This document shows positions 34,694 through 43,693 of a stretch of 53,473 nt of DNA, one piece after another. Origin of the DNA: Pseudobdellovibrio sp. (GTDB lineage: Bacteria > Bdellovibrionota > Bdellovibrionia > Bdellovibrionales > Bdellovibrionaceae). Below the pieces are notes generated by a model that saw nothing but the letters and a program-made list of their open reading frames with translations, had not been told where the DNA came from and ran no database searches. The stretch lies in the NCBI GenBank assembly GCA_023701385.1, contig JAMPXC010000020.1, positions 1 through 53,473 on the forward strand. The letters are read 5' to 3'. The translations under genes were made by a program, and so were the position numbers. The stretch's first letter is position 1. Each line of letters opens with the position of its first letter.

Positions 34694-35620
34694 CTATTTT
34701 AAAGTCACAAGCTGGCTTACGGTTCCACCTAACCCCAGCTTAAAATGGCTAAAGCCTGAAGGCTCATCTAATAATAATCCACCGACATCGAAAGCAGCCA
34801 AGCCTTTTTCTTTACTTAAAACCAGCGCCTGCCACAACAAAGCATAGTGTGCGTTGTATTTGCGGCCCACATCGGTTGTCCAGCCTAAACGGTAACAGGC
34901 CGTCTGCCCTTGCGTAACGACGGCAATAGCGGCCACGGGTTCAGCGTTAACATAAGCCCAGATAAAATACTGATCAGCTTGGCGACTTAATTCTTTAAAT
35001 TCGATTTGTAAAAAACGTTCACTCGGTGCCTGGTATTTTTTAATACGCACATGCTGTTTAAAATACTCCATAAAAAGTAAAAACTTTTGGTTTGTATTTT
35101 CAACCTTGATTTCAAGAGGTGAACGTAAGGATTTGTTTAAGCAATTACGCCATTTCTGGTGTAAATTTTTACGAAGTTCGTCTTCACTTTGTGAAAGATC
35201 AATCCACGAGGTCGTAAAAGTATGGCGGTGCAGTTTAAAACCAATATCTTTAAGTACGCTCAATGTTTCTTTTTTTATTTCAAATTCAGGAATCCAGCGC
35301 AAACGTTGCCCCAAAGATTTCGGAAATTCTTTACGAAAAGCTTTAGCAAATTCTAAAAACATTTCTTCAGTCGGTTTTTCAAACCATAAGGGTCCACGCT
35401 TAAGATTTACAAAGTGTAGAGGCCCGATTTTGATTTCTTGCACACTCATCATCGCCACAGGTTTTTCTTCGTGGATGATAAGGGCGATACGAGTTCTAAA
35501 ATACTCCGTTGCAAAAGTAGCTTGTGCATAAGCCCAGCTTTGCATCCAGTTCGTATTTTTTGCGCGCACTAAATAACCGCGCCACTCTTTTAATGTGCGA
35601 GAGGTCCAATCAAATTGCAT
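34694..35620 (-). CDS. FemAB/GNAT-like protein
   Basis: This 308-residue protein has the pattern of FemAB-type aminoacyl or acyl transferases, a double GNAT fold. The first half carries WMQSWAYAQATFA and the second half FMEYFKQHVRIKKY, AIAVVTQGQTACYRLGWTTD, HYALLWQALVLSKEKG and FDVGGLL. In Gram-positives these enzymes add amino acids to the lipid II stem; in Gram-negatives related proteins modify wall or exopolysaccharide. The substrate is unknown. There is no signal peptide, so it acts in the cytoplasm. Confidence 0.8.
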   Translation of the reverse strand: MQFDWTSRTLKEWRGYLVRAKNTNWMQSWAYAQATFATEYFRTRIALIIHEEKPVAMMSVQEIKIGPLHFVNLKRGPLWFEKPTEEMFLEFAKAFRKEFPKSLGQRLRWIPEFEIKKETLSVLKDIGFKLHRHTFTTSWIDLSQSEDELRKNLHQKWRNCLNKSLRSPLEIKVENTNQKFLLFMEYFKQHVRIKKYQAPSERFLQIEFKELSRQADQYFIWAYVNAEPVAAIAVVTQGQTACYRLGWTTDVGRKYNAHYALLWQALVLSKEKGLAAFDVGGLLLDEPSGFSHFKLGLGGTVSQLVTLK

Positions 35621-35694
35621 AGTTTTATGATAGCAAAAAAACCTATACTAAGAGGACCAGATAACACAAGGCCTAGACCAACGTGCTACGTTGA

Positions 35695-36156
35695 CTAAAT
35701 CAAAGTTGTGCGTGAAAGCCACTCTTCGTCGACCAAATCATCTAAAGACAGCAAATTTGAGTTTTCTGCTTCGTCTGAAAAACGAAGAAAAGCTTTTAGA
35801 ATGTCTTCAGATGTTAAAATACCAACCGCAGCTTCTTGGTCAGCGACAATGACCGAGTTAATTTTTTTCTGAACAAACATTAAAGTCACATCAGTGATTT
35901 TTGCATAACGGTCTACAACTTTAACCGGAGAGTTCATAAACTCTCTGACAACGAGGGAATCTAAGCGTACACCCACTTTTTTTAAAGCGAAATAATCATG
36001 ACTTGATAAAATTCCTACTAAGATATCATTTTCATCAACAACCGGAAGATGTCTTATATTATAGTTATTCATAAGATCGTCGGCTTTGCCGATATCTTCG
36101 CTATCTTTGATAGTAATTAGATTTTTAGACATAAAATATTTAACTTGTTTTTCCAT
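35695..36156 (-). CDS. CBS-domain pair protein
   Basis: This 153-residue protein has two CBS domains (about 6-62 and 72-130) and little else: NYNIRHLPVVDENDILVGILS in the first repeat and KKINSVIVADQEAAVGILTSEDIL in the second. Such Bateman modules bind adenine nucleotides and sense energy or redox state. It is the second gene of a two-gene operon behind an FNR-like site, 14 bases after its partner, which suggests induction at low oxygen. Confidence 0.92.
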   Translation of the reverse strand: MEKQVKYFMSKNLITIKDSEDIGKADDLMNNYNIRHLPVVDENDILVGILSSHDYFALKKVGVRLDSLVVREFMNSPVKVVDRYAKITDVTLMFVQKKINSVIVADQEAAVGILTSEDILKAFLRFSDEAENSNLLSLDDLVDEEWLSRTTLI

Positions 36157-36170
36157 AAAATTACTCCTTA

Positions 36171-36551
36171 TTACATTGCCTGCAAAAGTTCTTGAGCCTG
36201 TTTCAATTCGTTTTTAGAGAACAAAAAAGCTTCCGGCTTCAATTGCAGCAACTGAAATTCCTCTTCAGGAAGAACTCGATGAGCCGCTTTTAAACACTTT
36301 TTAAATGCCGCTAAGCGAGATTGCTCTAGATGTTTGTCACCATTTTCTTTATCCATGATCATATGGACATATTTAGCGCCATCAGGGCTAGTCCATAGCC
36401 AGACATCTCCTGTTTTAGGATTTTCTTGATGGCAATAATGCCTAAAATCTTTTGCTAAAGCGGGCCAATCCTCTTTCAAAGATTTTAGAAATTGAGTTTT
36501 GTAATGTTCGTCTTGAGAAACTTCGATAGCGATAATGTTTTTAATAGACAC
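36171..36551 (-). CDS. Conserved-looking hypothetical protein, partner of the CBS gene
   Basis: This 126-residue soluble protein has no signal peptide. It has an alpha/beta character (VWLWTSPDGAKYVHMIMD, then SRLAAFKKCLKAAHRV). I cannot name a family; a distant resemblance to part of a macro domain was considered and is weak. It starts at GTG 36551 after a strong site, CAGGAGGT. First gene of the FNR-box operon with the CBS protein. Confidence 0.75.
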   Translation of the reverse strand: MSIKNIIAIEVSQDEHYKTQFLKSLKEDWPALAKDFRHYCHQENPKTGDVWLWTSPDGAKYVHMIMDKENGDKHLEQSRLAAFKKCLKAAHRVLPEEEFQLLQLKPEAFLFSKNELKQAQELLQAM

Positions 36552-36572
36552 TGAATACCTCCTGATAGCTTG

Positions 36573-36612
36573 ATCATACGCTTCTCAGAATGTAAAAATA
36601 TGATACAAATCA
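36573..36612 (-). promoter_or_regulatory. FNR/CRP-family site with class II promoter
   Basis: On the minus strand TGATTTGTATCA (36612-36601) matches the FNR pattern TTGAT-N4-ATCAA at the core TGAT-N4-ATCA. A -10 hexamer TATGAT lies at 36578-36573, which puts the start near 36566 and the site centre about 40.5 bases upstream. This is the class II activator position. It is followed by the GTG-started gene at 36551. Confidence 0.65.
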
Positions 36613-36805
36613 TAATCCAGCCGATTTAAAATTTAATTTGGTTTTCAATGCTGAATATAAGCGACTTGAGCTTACCGCTGGTAAAAGAAAAAATAGTTGA
36701 TCAAAAAAAGTGGTAGGGAGACATTCAATCAGGCTAAGAACTCCACTTGCTGCTGATTAAGTGTTTCTGTTGGCACTGAACCGAATATAAACTATAAGTT
36801 AAGCT

Positions 36806-37738
36806 ATGAAAAAGACCAGCCCAACTAAAGATAAAATGAACGTTAAAAAATTTTTGAGCGATGTTGATAATGTATGCGCTGTACCTGTTCAGAAGTCTTA
36901 TCAGAAATGGGTTTTACCCGAATACCCTTTCGATCATCAGCTGCTTTCACTAAGTTCGATTTATCGCAAAAGTCGCCAAACTTATTTAAAAATAGGTGGA
37001 CGCTTTCAACCCCGTGTTTGTTCAACGATGCGGGGTCTTAGCACCCAGGATCTTTTTAAAAATGAAATCGATTTCACGCCGGCCCTATCCGAATTGATGT
37101 GGTTTAAAGACTATGGCAGGTACATCGCAAATGCGACCGAAATGCTTGAAGCCCTAACCAGCTTCACCGAAATCTCTATCTTCCATGAGCAGAATCACCG
37201 TATCCTGTGGCAGCTTCTGCCGCCTGCGCCCAAAGACAGAGAAGGTGTTTGTCGTTATCTTAATTTTGCCGAAAGCCTGGTTGTCACACTTGATCTGGCG
37301 ATGACCGATCAAATCGGAAAAAAACTATCAGCACCACTTGAACGCTTAAAAGTTATCTATCGCCCCGCCGGTAAAGATAATTATTCTGAACAATCTAAAG
37401 AAACCTACCGAAATTATTTGTTAGCGACGTTAGTGACAACTTACTGCGCGATGGAACGCATTCACCATGACGATATTTTAAATGCGCTCAACTACGTATT
37501 ACCGGGCCAAAAAGCAATGAACAAGGTCGCGCATCGCCGAGGCATGGAACTCAGTGAGACTTTTACCCAAATCACAAACCCCGAATGGCAGGCCCTTTAC
37601 TGGAAATCTGCTGAAATAAAACTAAGTCATATTCACAAAAAATCAAAACAACCCATTCTTAACTTACCAAAAGAGGTTTTAGATTTAGATACGGAATTAG
37701 GTCTGGCGTTAAGAGTTTTTGAATTTTACGACATCTAA
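36806..37738 (+). CDS. Hypothetical protein with an HExxH motif
   Basis: This 310-residue protein lacks a signal peptide or membrane segments and is mostly helical. A single HEQNH (127-131) within ISIFHEQNHRILWQL could be a zinc-protease-type motif in a helix, but I see no downstream third ligand that fits a known clan. Cys residues are scattered. The upstream region has no strong ribosome site; ATG 36836 is an alternative start. It stands alone between the FNR-box operon and the tRNA gene. Function unknown. Confidence 0.7.
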   Translation: MKKTSPTKDKMNVKKFLSDVDNVCAVPVQKSYQKWVLPEYPFDHQLLSLSSIYRKSRQTYLKIGGRFQPRVCSTMRGLSTQDLFKNEIDFTPALSELMWFKDYGRYIANATEMLEALTSFTEISIFHEQNHRILWQLLPPAPKDREGVCRYLNFAESLVVTLDLAMTDQIGKKLSAPLERLKVIYRPAGKDNYSEQSKETYRNYLLATLVTTYCAMERIHHDDILNALNYVLPGQKAMNKVAHRRGMELSETFTQITNPEWQALYWKSAEIKLSHIHKKSKQPILNLPKEVLDLDTELGLALRVFEFYDI

Positions 37739-37760
37739 TTGGGCGATTTACAATCGAAAA

Positions 37761-37837
37761 TGGTAGGGGCACAGGGACTTGAACCCCGGATCCATCGGTT
37801 ATGAGCCGATTGCTTTAACCAACTAAGCTATACCCCC
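37761..37837 (-). tRNA. tRNA with CAU anticodon (Met or lysidine-modified Ile2)
   Basis: The gene has 77 bases with encoded CCA. It begins GGGGGTA, then a D-arm with AGTTGGTTAAAGC, the anticodon stem ATCGG/CCGAT around CTCATAA, the T-loop TTCAAGT, and the 3' acceptor strand TGCCCCT-ACCA. The anticodon CAU lies at 37803-37801. It is not an initiator type: the first pair is G1-U72, not C1-A72. Elongator Met and Ile2 cannot be separated by eye. Confidence 0.93.
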
Positions 37838-37953
37838 ACCGGATATATGATTAAAACGATGCTTAAAGCCTACCAAAACGAATATAGGAGATCAATCAGC
37901 GACGCTGATAAAAAACCTTGATCAGATCACTTATTTTGCGAAATACTTCGCCT

Positions 37954-38697
37954 ATGCCAATCTCTTTTAATTTTTTTGTTCTATCTATCATCATTTTATT
38001 GCAATCAGCGTTAGGGCAAGCAGCACCCGCACAACACTCCGAAGCCGTTGACCCTGAAAAATACCGTTGGCTATATGAACAATTAATTCCAGCACAAGAT
38101 CGCGCAAGTCAGCCTGATCGTGCGTTTAAATCGTTTCGCGTGCACTTATTGGATTCTCTGCAATACTTTCCGCAGCCCAGTTATTTAAGTGTGACGCACT
38201 TTAACCGCAAAACTGAAATCGCCGGAAATATCACTTACATCGGTTTTATTCCTAAAAAATATAATTACGATGTGATTTTCAACAGCGCTAATGATGTGAC
38301 TTTAAAAGTAAAAGTGTTCTTCATTGATCCAGAAGGCCAAGATAATGAAAACTTTAAAGCCAAATTCGCTCAAGCTGAAAAAATCTGGAACACCAATCTT
38401 TTGCCACTAGATTTTAAATATAAATTTCAGTTTCAAGTGGTGAATAATCCCTTTGTAGCGCACTACTCGGTTCTTCTTCAAGACGACACACGCGGACCTT
38501 ACGATACACAATGGAACCGCAACTGGAGTGCCACTTCTGTGGCCCATGAACTTGGTCATATGCTGGGTTTAGGTGACGAATACGAAACAATTAGTTCTGA
38601 ATCAGACTGCCTACCTAAGTCATTAATGTGTGAATCGTTTAAAGGTCTTCCGACTCGTTCACACTATTATTTTATTTTACGCCGCTTAATGAAATAG
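37954..38697 (+). CDS. Exported zinc metalloprotease, metzincin-like
   Basis: This protein has about 247 residues. The signal peptide (1-24) starts at ATG 37954; an in-frame TTG at 37918 would only add a poor leader. The zinc site is HELGHMLGLGDEY: His198, Glu199, His202 and Gly205, with Asp208 as the likely third ligand (HExxHxxGxxD). Two Cys follow (219 and 226). Compared with matrixins the C-terminal part is short. It is probably a secreted or periplasmic endopeptidase. Confidence 0.83.
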   Translation: MPISFNFFVLSIIILLQSALGQAAPAQHSEAVDPEKYRWLYEQLIPAQDRASQPDRAFKSFRVHLLDSLQYFPQPSYLSVTHFNRKTEIAGNITYIGFIPKKYNYDVIFNSANDVTLKVKVFFIDPEGQDNENFKAKFAQAEKIWNTNLLPLDFKYKFQFQVVNNPFVAHYSVLLQDDTRGPYDTQWNRNWSATSVAHELGHMLGLGDEYETISSESDCLPKSLMCESFKGLPTRSHYYFILRRLMK

Positions 38698-38700
38698 GGA

Positions 38701-39423
38701 TTAGCCGACTTTAGTTTGACCTTCGCGGCGGTACGTTGCCTCGCGCAGATTCAAACGAACTTCTTTCATCATGTTTAGCTGCTTTTCAACCATTGAATCG
38801 AACACTTCAAGTAAGTGATCATGCTTGCGTGGAATCACTGACTCCCCATGAAACAGATCCATCGTGTGATGAATCGCTTCGATGGTCGAATAACAAAAAT
38901 CCTTAGGCTGTTTGCGCACCCGAAAGTTCGAAGGCTTCGCTGGGCTAAAACAAACACGCGGAAGCTTTTTTAAATTCTCACTTTGGTTAAGCATTTTACG
39001 AGCCGTAGCCCAAGTGCCATCAATCACTAGAATTCTTAATTTTTTACCCGTTAAAAACTGTTCTTCGCGTTTTTCGTGCGAAAGTGAAGAAATATTCACA
39101 GATTGCTGTCCTGGATACATGATCACCGTGTGATATTCAGGATCAGCGATTAAAGTATTAAGCTCGTCATTGTGAGTGTAGTTGATTCCCTTGATCAGAT
39201 ATGAACCCTTAAGACAAAGATGCGCCATACGGCCCGTAGCGATTCTTCGTTTGGCTTCTATAGGATGAATTAAAATAACAAAATTAATAACGCTATCGAT
39301 GGGTTTTACAAGCTGACAGTAACAACCAAAATCAGGCTGCAGGCATGTGGTGCAAAGATTTCTATAGGTCGGCTGCAAGGCCAAATGTTCGTCTTTTTTA
39401 CGGCGATAGTCGTTTACATTCAT
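38701..39423 (-). CDS. DTW-domain tRNA-uridine aminocarboxypropyltransferase
   Basis: This 240-residue protein has an N-terminal zinc-type motif (CTTCLQPDFGCYC), then FVILIHPIEAKRRIATGRM, the DTW-family core VIDGTWATARKML (DGTW here), and FRVRKQPKDFCYSTIEA. DTW proteins (TapT/TuaA and YfiP) transfer the aminocarboxypropyl group from S-adenosylmethionine to a tRNA uridine, making acp3U. It converges on the protease gene, three bases apart. Confidence 0.9.
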   Translation of the reverse strand: MNVNDYRRKKDEHLALQPTYRNLCTTCLQPDFGCYCQLVKPIDSVINFVILIHPIEAKRRIATGRMAHLCLKGSYLIKGINYTHNDELNTLIADPEYHTVIMYPGQQSVNISSLSHEKREEQFLTGKKLRILVIDGTWATARKMLNQSENLKKLPRVCFSPAKPSNFRVRKQPKDFCYSTIEAIHHTMDLFHGESVIPRKHDHLLEVFDSMVEKQLNMMKEVRLNLREATYRREGQTKVG

Positions 39424-39507
39424 TTGTCTATCATAACAAACGACACCCCAGTGAATAGCGTAAGGCCGTTTTAGACCGCATAAATAAGACTATGGTTGAG
39501 TGAAGAA

Positions 39508-39711
39508 CTAGTGGCTCTTATCAAACGCCGGAATATCTTTCTTACGTTTGCTACGAGGCTCTTCTTCAGGATCGTAGTTAATCCCCATTTCAACTTCTAG
39601 GTTTTGATTAGCAGCCGAATCACCCGGACTATCACGCTGTGGAGACTTAGGCACATGGCCCGCTGTCTTTCTTGTGAAATCTTCTTCGGTGATTAAATCT
39701 TTGGGTTTCAT
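39508..39711 (-). CDS. Small hydrophilic hypothetical protein
   Basis: This 67-residue protein is highly charged and likely disordered (KTAGHVPKSPQRDSPGD, EEEPRSKRKKD). The strong ribosome site GGGGAGGTG lies just upstream of ATG 39711, so this start is preferred over 39732. No family recognised. It lies between the DTW gene and the rpoD terminator. Confidence 0.6.
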   Translation of the reverse strand: MKPKDLITEEDFTRKTAGHVPKSPQRDSPGDSAANQNLEVEMGINYDPEEEPRSKRKKDIPAFDKSH

Positions 39712-39790
39712 GAAACACCTCCCCAAAGCCAAGGCTGCAATTTGCTACTCCATGTTTTCTGGGACAATTTAGGAACAACGAACTGCTGTT

Positions 39791-39820
39791 TAAAAAAGGG
39801 AGATCTTTCGATCTCCCTTT
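39791..39820 (-). terminator. Intrinsic terminator after rpoD
   Basis: An 11-base-pair stem (39795-39805 with 39810-39820) has a loop that reads GAAA on the minus strand. A run of six T on the minus strand overlaps the end of the stem (39797-39792). It lies about 53 bases downstream of the rpoD stop. Confidence 0.88.
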
Positions 39821-39872
39821 AAATATATAATAACAATTTTAAATGTAGCAAAAAAGGCCTGGCACCCTATTA

Positions 39873-41681
39873 CTAGCTATCAACAAAAGTTTTAAGCTTA
39901 TTCGAACGAGAAGGGTGACGTAATTTACGTAAAGCCTTAGCTTCGATCTGACGGATACGCTCACGAGTTACGTTGAAATCCTGACCTACCTCTTCAAGAG
40001 TGTGATCCGATTCTTCACCGATACCAAAACGCATACGTAAAACTTTTTCTTCACGCGGAGTTAAAGTCGATAACACACGACGAGTTTGCTCAGCTAAGTT
40101 TAAGTTCACAATCGCTTCAGCAGGATTGATCACTTTTTTATCTTCGATAAAATCTCCTAAGTGAGAATCTTCTTCTTCACCCACTGGAGTTTCTAAGCTG
40201 ATTGGCTCTTTCGCAATTTTTAATACTTTGCGAACTTTATCTACCGGCATATCCATACGATCTGCGATCTCTTCAGGAGTTGCCTCACGGCCTAACTCTT
40301 GGATTAATAAACGTTGTGTTCTAACAAGTTTATTGATCGTCTCGATCATGTGAACTGGAATACGGATAGTTCTAGCTTGGTCGGCAATCGCGCGAGTGAT
40401 CGCTTGACGGATCCACCAAGTTGCATACGTCGAAAATTTGTAACCACGACGGTATTCGAACTTATCAACGGCTTTCATAAGACCGATATTACCTTCTTGG
40501 ATTAAATCTAAGAATTGTAAACCACGGTTCGTGTATTTTTTCGCGATAGAAACAACTAAACGTAAATTCGCTTCAACTAATTCAGATTTGGCTAAGTCAG
40601 CTTCGCGCTCACCTTTCCAAATAGCTGTGTAAGTTTCTTGAATCCAACGGAAGTTCATCTCTGTATCGTCATGTAAACGTTTAAGACGCTCTTCAGCTTC
40701 TTGCGCTTGTAAAGCATAAGTACGGAAACGACCGTAGCTTAAACCTGTATCGCGAGTTGTTTTTGTTAATTCTTTTTCATTCGTTTCGATCACTTTTAAA
40801 CGCTCAACTAATGTTGCCACGTCTTTAGAGAAAGTTTTTTCAACGCCATCTTTAATACGACGACGTAATGTACCCATGCGGTTTACTAAGTTTTTGAACT
40901 TAATAACAACACGGTTGATCGTTTTACGGTTGAAGTTAATTGATTCAAAGTTCGCCATCAACGCTTCGTTGATTACGCGAGTTTCATCAGTCAATTTCGC
41001 TTTAACATCAGCCTTAATGTTTTCATCGCGTAAAGCGGTGAAAGCTTTCTCTGTGTCTTTTTGGTATTTTGTAACGATACCGATTAATTGGTGAATTTTT
41101 TCGATGTACTCTTTTTCGTCGTACTGAGTATCTTCATCTTCTAAACCACGGAAGATCGATTTAACTTTGATACGGCCTTGATCAAGACGTTTACCTAAGT
41201 TGATGATTTCCCATGTGCCTAGTGGCGACATTAACATCGCACGAACGATCTCGCGCTCACCTTTTTCGATACGGCGGGCGATCTCCACTTCACCTTCACG
41301 AGTCAGTAATGAAACCGAACCCATTTTGCGTAGGTATAAACGAACAGGGTCTGAACCCTTAACGTCTTCAGCTTCTTTTAATTCTTCTTCGTCTTCTTCC
41401 TCGTCGTCTACTTTTGACAGGAATTCGTCTTTATCATCTTCGCGAGCCGCTTCAGTGTGCTCAGTGATAACCACGCCGTTAGCTTCAAGGGTTTGCATTA
41501 AACCATCAAGAACGCTAGCTGCGATAATTTCTTGCGGAAGAGATTCATTGATCTCTTCGATTGTTAAGCGGCCTTTATCTTTAGCCAGCTTCAACAATTT
41601 TTGAACTTCTTCTTTTGCTAACACTTCTTGTTCAGCAGCAGTTAAAATTCTTAATTCATTTTTGTCTTGGTTATTCGTCAT
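39873..41681 (-). CDS. rpoD: Primary sigma factor RpoD (sigma-70)
   Basis: This 602-residue protein has region 1.1 (about 1-80), an acidic stretch ([14 protein letters not shown]), region 1.2 ([13 protein letters not shown]), and a non-conserved insert (about 180-350). Region 2 carries [18 protein letters not shown] and [10 protein letters not shown]; region 3 carries HMIETINKL; region 4 ends with [21 protein letters not shown]. It directs housekeeping transcription. Last gene of the macromolecular-synthesis operon, 100 bases after dnaG. Confidence 0.98.
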   Translation of the reverse strand: MTNNQDKNELRILTAAEQEVLAKEEVQKLLKLAKDKGRLTIEEINESLPQEIIAASVLDGLMQTLEANGVVITEHTEAAREDDKDEFLSKVDDEEEDEEELKEAEDVKGSDPVRLYLRKMGSVSLLTREGEVEIARRIEKGEREIVRAMLMSPLGTWEIINLGKRLDQGRIKVKSIFRGLEDEDTQYDEKEYIEKIHQLIGIVTKYQKDTEKAFTALRDENIKADVKAKLTDETRVINEALMANFESINFNRKTINRVVIKFKNLVNRMGTLRRRIKDGVEKTFSKDVATLVERLKVIETNEKELTKTTRDTGLSYGRFRTYALQAQEAEERLKRLHDDTEMNFRWIQETYTAIWKGEREADLAKSELVEANLRLVVSIAKKYTNRGLQFLDLIQEGNIGLMKAVDKFEYRRGYKFSTYATWWIRQAITRAIADQARTIRIPVHMIETINKLVRTQRLLIQELGREATPEEIADRMDMPVDKVRKVLKIAKEPISLETPVGEEEDSHLGDFIEDKKVINPAEAIVNLNLAEQTRRVLSTLTPREEKVLRMRFGIGEESDHTLEEVGQDFNVTRERIRQIEAKALRKLRHPSRSNKLKTFVDS

Positions 41682-41781
41682 CTGTCCTCAGCTACTTATG
41701 ACTTATTGCTAAGCCATCTTTTTAAAAAACTTAAAAAACAAAAAAGCTTTATGTGATTTGCGTTCCGCAAACCTTGTAAGT

Positions 41782-43692
41782 TTATTTTTTAGATTCGCTC
41801 TTTAAAGCGAGACGGCTTTTTTGCAACTCAGAAAATTGTCTGAGCTTTTCGGCGTCATTCATGTTTGATCTTAAATCCAACGCCAATTTTTTTGCCTGAT
41901 CTTTTATAAACTCTTGCTGAATTCTAGAAATCAAATCAACGATAAGTTTTTTTTCTTTTTCTTCGTCGAATTCACCGATTTGGGCGATGTCGAGTTTTGA
42001 ATTTTGAAAAAGCAACTCAGGTTTATCAATTTTATCAATCAGCTGACTGACCAACCTATCAAACTTTTCAGCATCTTGTCTATAAACTTGCTCTGCATTT
42101 TCGAGGATTTGCCTAACACCTAAGTGTTTGATTTGGCTTAATAATTGCGTGAAAGTCAGAGGCTCCTGCAGGTCACTCATCAGAGCGAAATTGGCACGAC
42201 TCTTGAGGGTATTTTGCAATAACATCAGCTCAACTTTAGAGGCATCTGAAATTTTAATTTGTGCATTTTCTTCTAATTTTGCAGCTTCGGTAGCTGCCGA
42301 AAGCGCAGGCGCCGGAGTCTCTGTCACGAAATTTCTTTGTGTATTTGCATTCGCAAAAGAGCCAAAACCTTGGCTGCGCCCTGCGGCATTACCCTGAAAA
42401 GAATTCCTAAGCCAGTCTTTATTGACTCCCATAATCTGACAAAGATCGTCGGCATACAGGCTTTTTAAGCGCTGATCGGCCATCACATCAAACACCGGTT
42501 TGATCTTATCAACCAGTTTTACTTTGTCAGAAGCTTCACCCCGGTATTCGGTCATCCACGATTTAAGAATGACTTTGAACAGGTCAGGCGCTTTTTCGAT
42601 TTCTTTTTTTAAAGCGTCTAAGCCGAATTTAATAACAAATTCATCAGGGTCTTTCGCTTCGGTTAGGGTGATCCCACGCGGAAATAAACCTTGCGACAGT
42701 AGAATAGGAAGACTGCGTTCTGCGGCCATTTTACCAGCGTCATCTCCATCAAATAGAACAACAACGTTGTTCGTTAATCGTTTGATGAGTTTCGCGTGGT
42801 CTGGGGTTAATGCCGTACCCATAGTTGCGACAACATTTTTAATTCCCGCTTGAAAAAGCGAAACTAAATCCATGTAGCCTTCAACAACTAAAACTAAATC
42901 TTCAGAGCGAATGTGTTTTGCCGTCTGTGCAAGACCATACAAAACACTGCCTTTATGAAACACTGGCGTTTCCGGAGAGTTTAAATATTTTGGTTCGCCC
43001 TGTTCGATGATACGACCACCGAAGGCTAACACTTCACCAGTTGGTGAATGAATCGGAAACATTAAACGGTCACGGAACAAGTCAAAGTAACCTGTTCCTT
43101 CTTTACGTTTTTTCAACAACTGTGCTTCTTCAGATACCGCGTGCGGAATCGAACTGCGATTCAGTTGGCCAGCCAAGGCTTCCCATTCATTCGGCGCATA
43201 ACCGATTTGAAATTCTTCTAAAGTTTCAGGATTTAATTTTCTTTTTAAAACATATTGGCGAACCGGAGAATCGGTCGCTTGGCGTTTTAAAGATTCACGA
43301 AAAAATTCAGCGGCAATTTTATTGGCGTGCAATAAAGTTTTTTTGTGATCTTTGTTTTCTAATGGCTGATCCGGACGATTATTTTCATAACAGTCGTCAG
43401 TGATCACAATACCGTTTCGCTCAGCTAAATATTCGATCGCTTCACGAAAATTCATGCCGTTGAAATCACGCAAAAACGAAACCACATTGCCGGATTTTTT
43501 ACAGCCGAAACAATGGTAAACGCCTTTGAATTCGCTCACCGAAAATGAAGCCGTCTTTTCCTGGTGATCAGGAAAAGGACAACGCCCCATATGGCCACGG
43601 CCACTGGGTTTCAATGTTGTGTATTGTGAAATGATCTCGACAAGGTTTGATGCTTGCGTAACCTTGTCGATGAATTCTTGCTTAAATCCCAA
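41782..43692 (-). CDS. dnaG: DNA primase DnaG
   Basis: This 636-residue protein makes RNA primers at replication forks. The N-terminal zinc domain has CPFPDH and HCFGCKKSG (about 38-64). The catalytic core has the Toprim signatures VVEGYMD and LFDGDDAG. The C-terminal helical part (about 440-636) would bind DnaB. The start is TTG at 43692, one base after the yqeY stop, with no clear ribosome site, which suggests translational coupling and low output. The start fits the family's usual N-terminus. Confidence 0.97.
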   Translation of the reverse strand: MGFKQEFIDKVTQASNLVEIISQYTTLKPSGRGHMGRCPFPDHQEKTASFSVSEFKGVYHCFGCKKSGNVVSFLRDFNGMNFREAIEYLAERNGIVITDDCYENNRPDQPLENKDHKKTLLHANKIAAEFFRESLKRQATDSPVRQYVLKRKLNPETLEEFQIGYAPNEWEALAGQLNRSSIPHAVSEEAQLLKKRKEGTGYFDLFRDRLMFPIHSPTGEVLAFGGRIIEQGEPKYLNSPETPVFHKGSVLYGLAQTAKHIRSEDLVLVVEGYMDLVSLFQAGIKNVVATMGTALTPDHAKLIKRLTNNVVVLFDGDDAGKMAAERSLPILLSQGLFPRGITLTEAKDPDEFVIKFGLDALKKEIEKAPDLFKVILKSWMTEYRGEASDKVKLVDKIKPVFDVMADQRLKSLYADDLCQIMGVNKDWLRNSFQGNAAGRSQGFGSFANANTQRNFVTETPAPALSAATEAAKLEENAQIKISDASKVELMLLQNTLKSRANFALMSDLQEPLTFTQLLSQIKHLGVRQILENAEQVYRQDAEKFDRLVSQLIDKIDKPELLFQNSKLDIAQIGEFDEEKEKKLIVDLISRIQQEFIKDQAKKLALDLRSNMNDAEKLRQFSELQKSRLALKSESKK

Positions 43693-43693
43693 C

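Noticed and set aside
35106-35531. 141-residue ORF on the plus strand
   Set aside because: It is the antisense of the FemAB-like gene, with no ribosome site or family pattern.
36171-36551. Macro-domain (ADP-ribose-binding) assignment
   Set aside because: The glycine-rich binding loops of macro domains are absent; only a loose secondary-structure similarity remains.
41200-41604. 134-residue serine-rich ORF on the plus strand
   Set aside because: It is the antisense shadow of the acidic region of rpoD.
41750-41780. Terminator between dnaG and rpoD
   Set aside because: Only a 6-base-pair stem (TTTGCG/CGCAAA) is present and the T-run begins about 12 bases later, so I do not call it.
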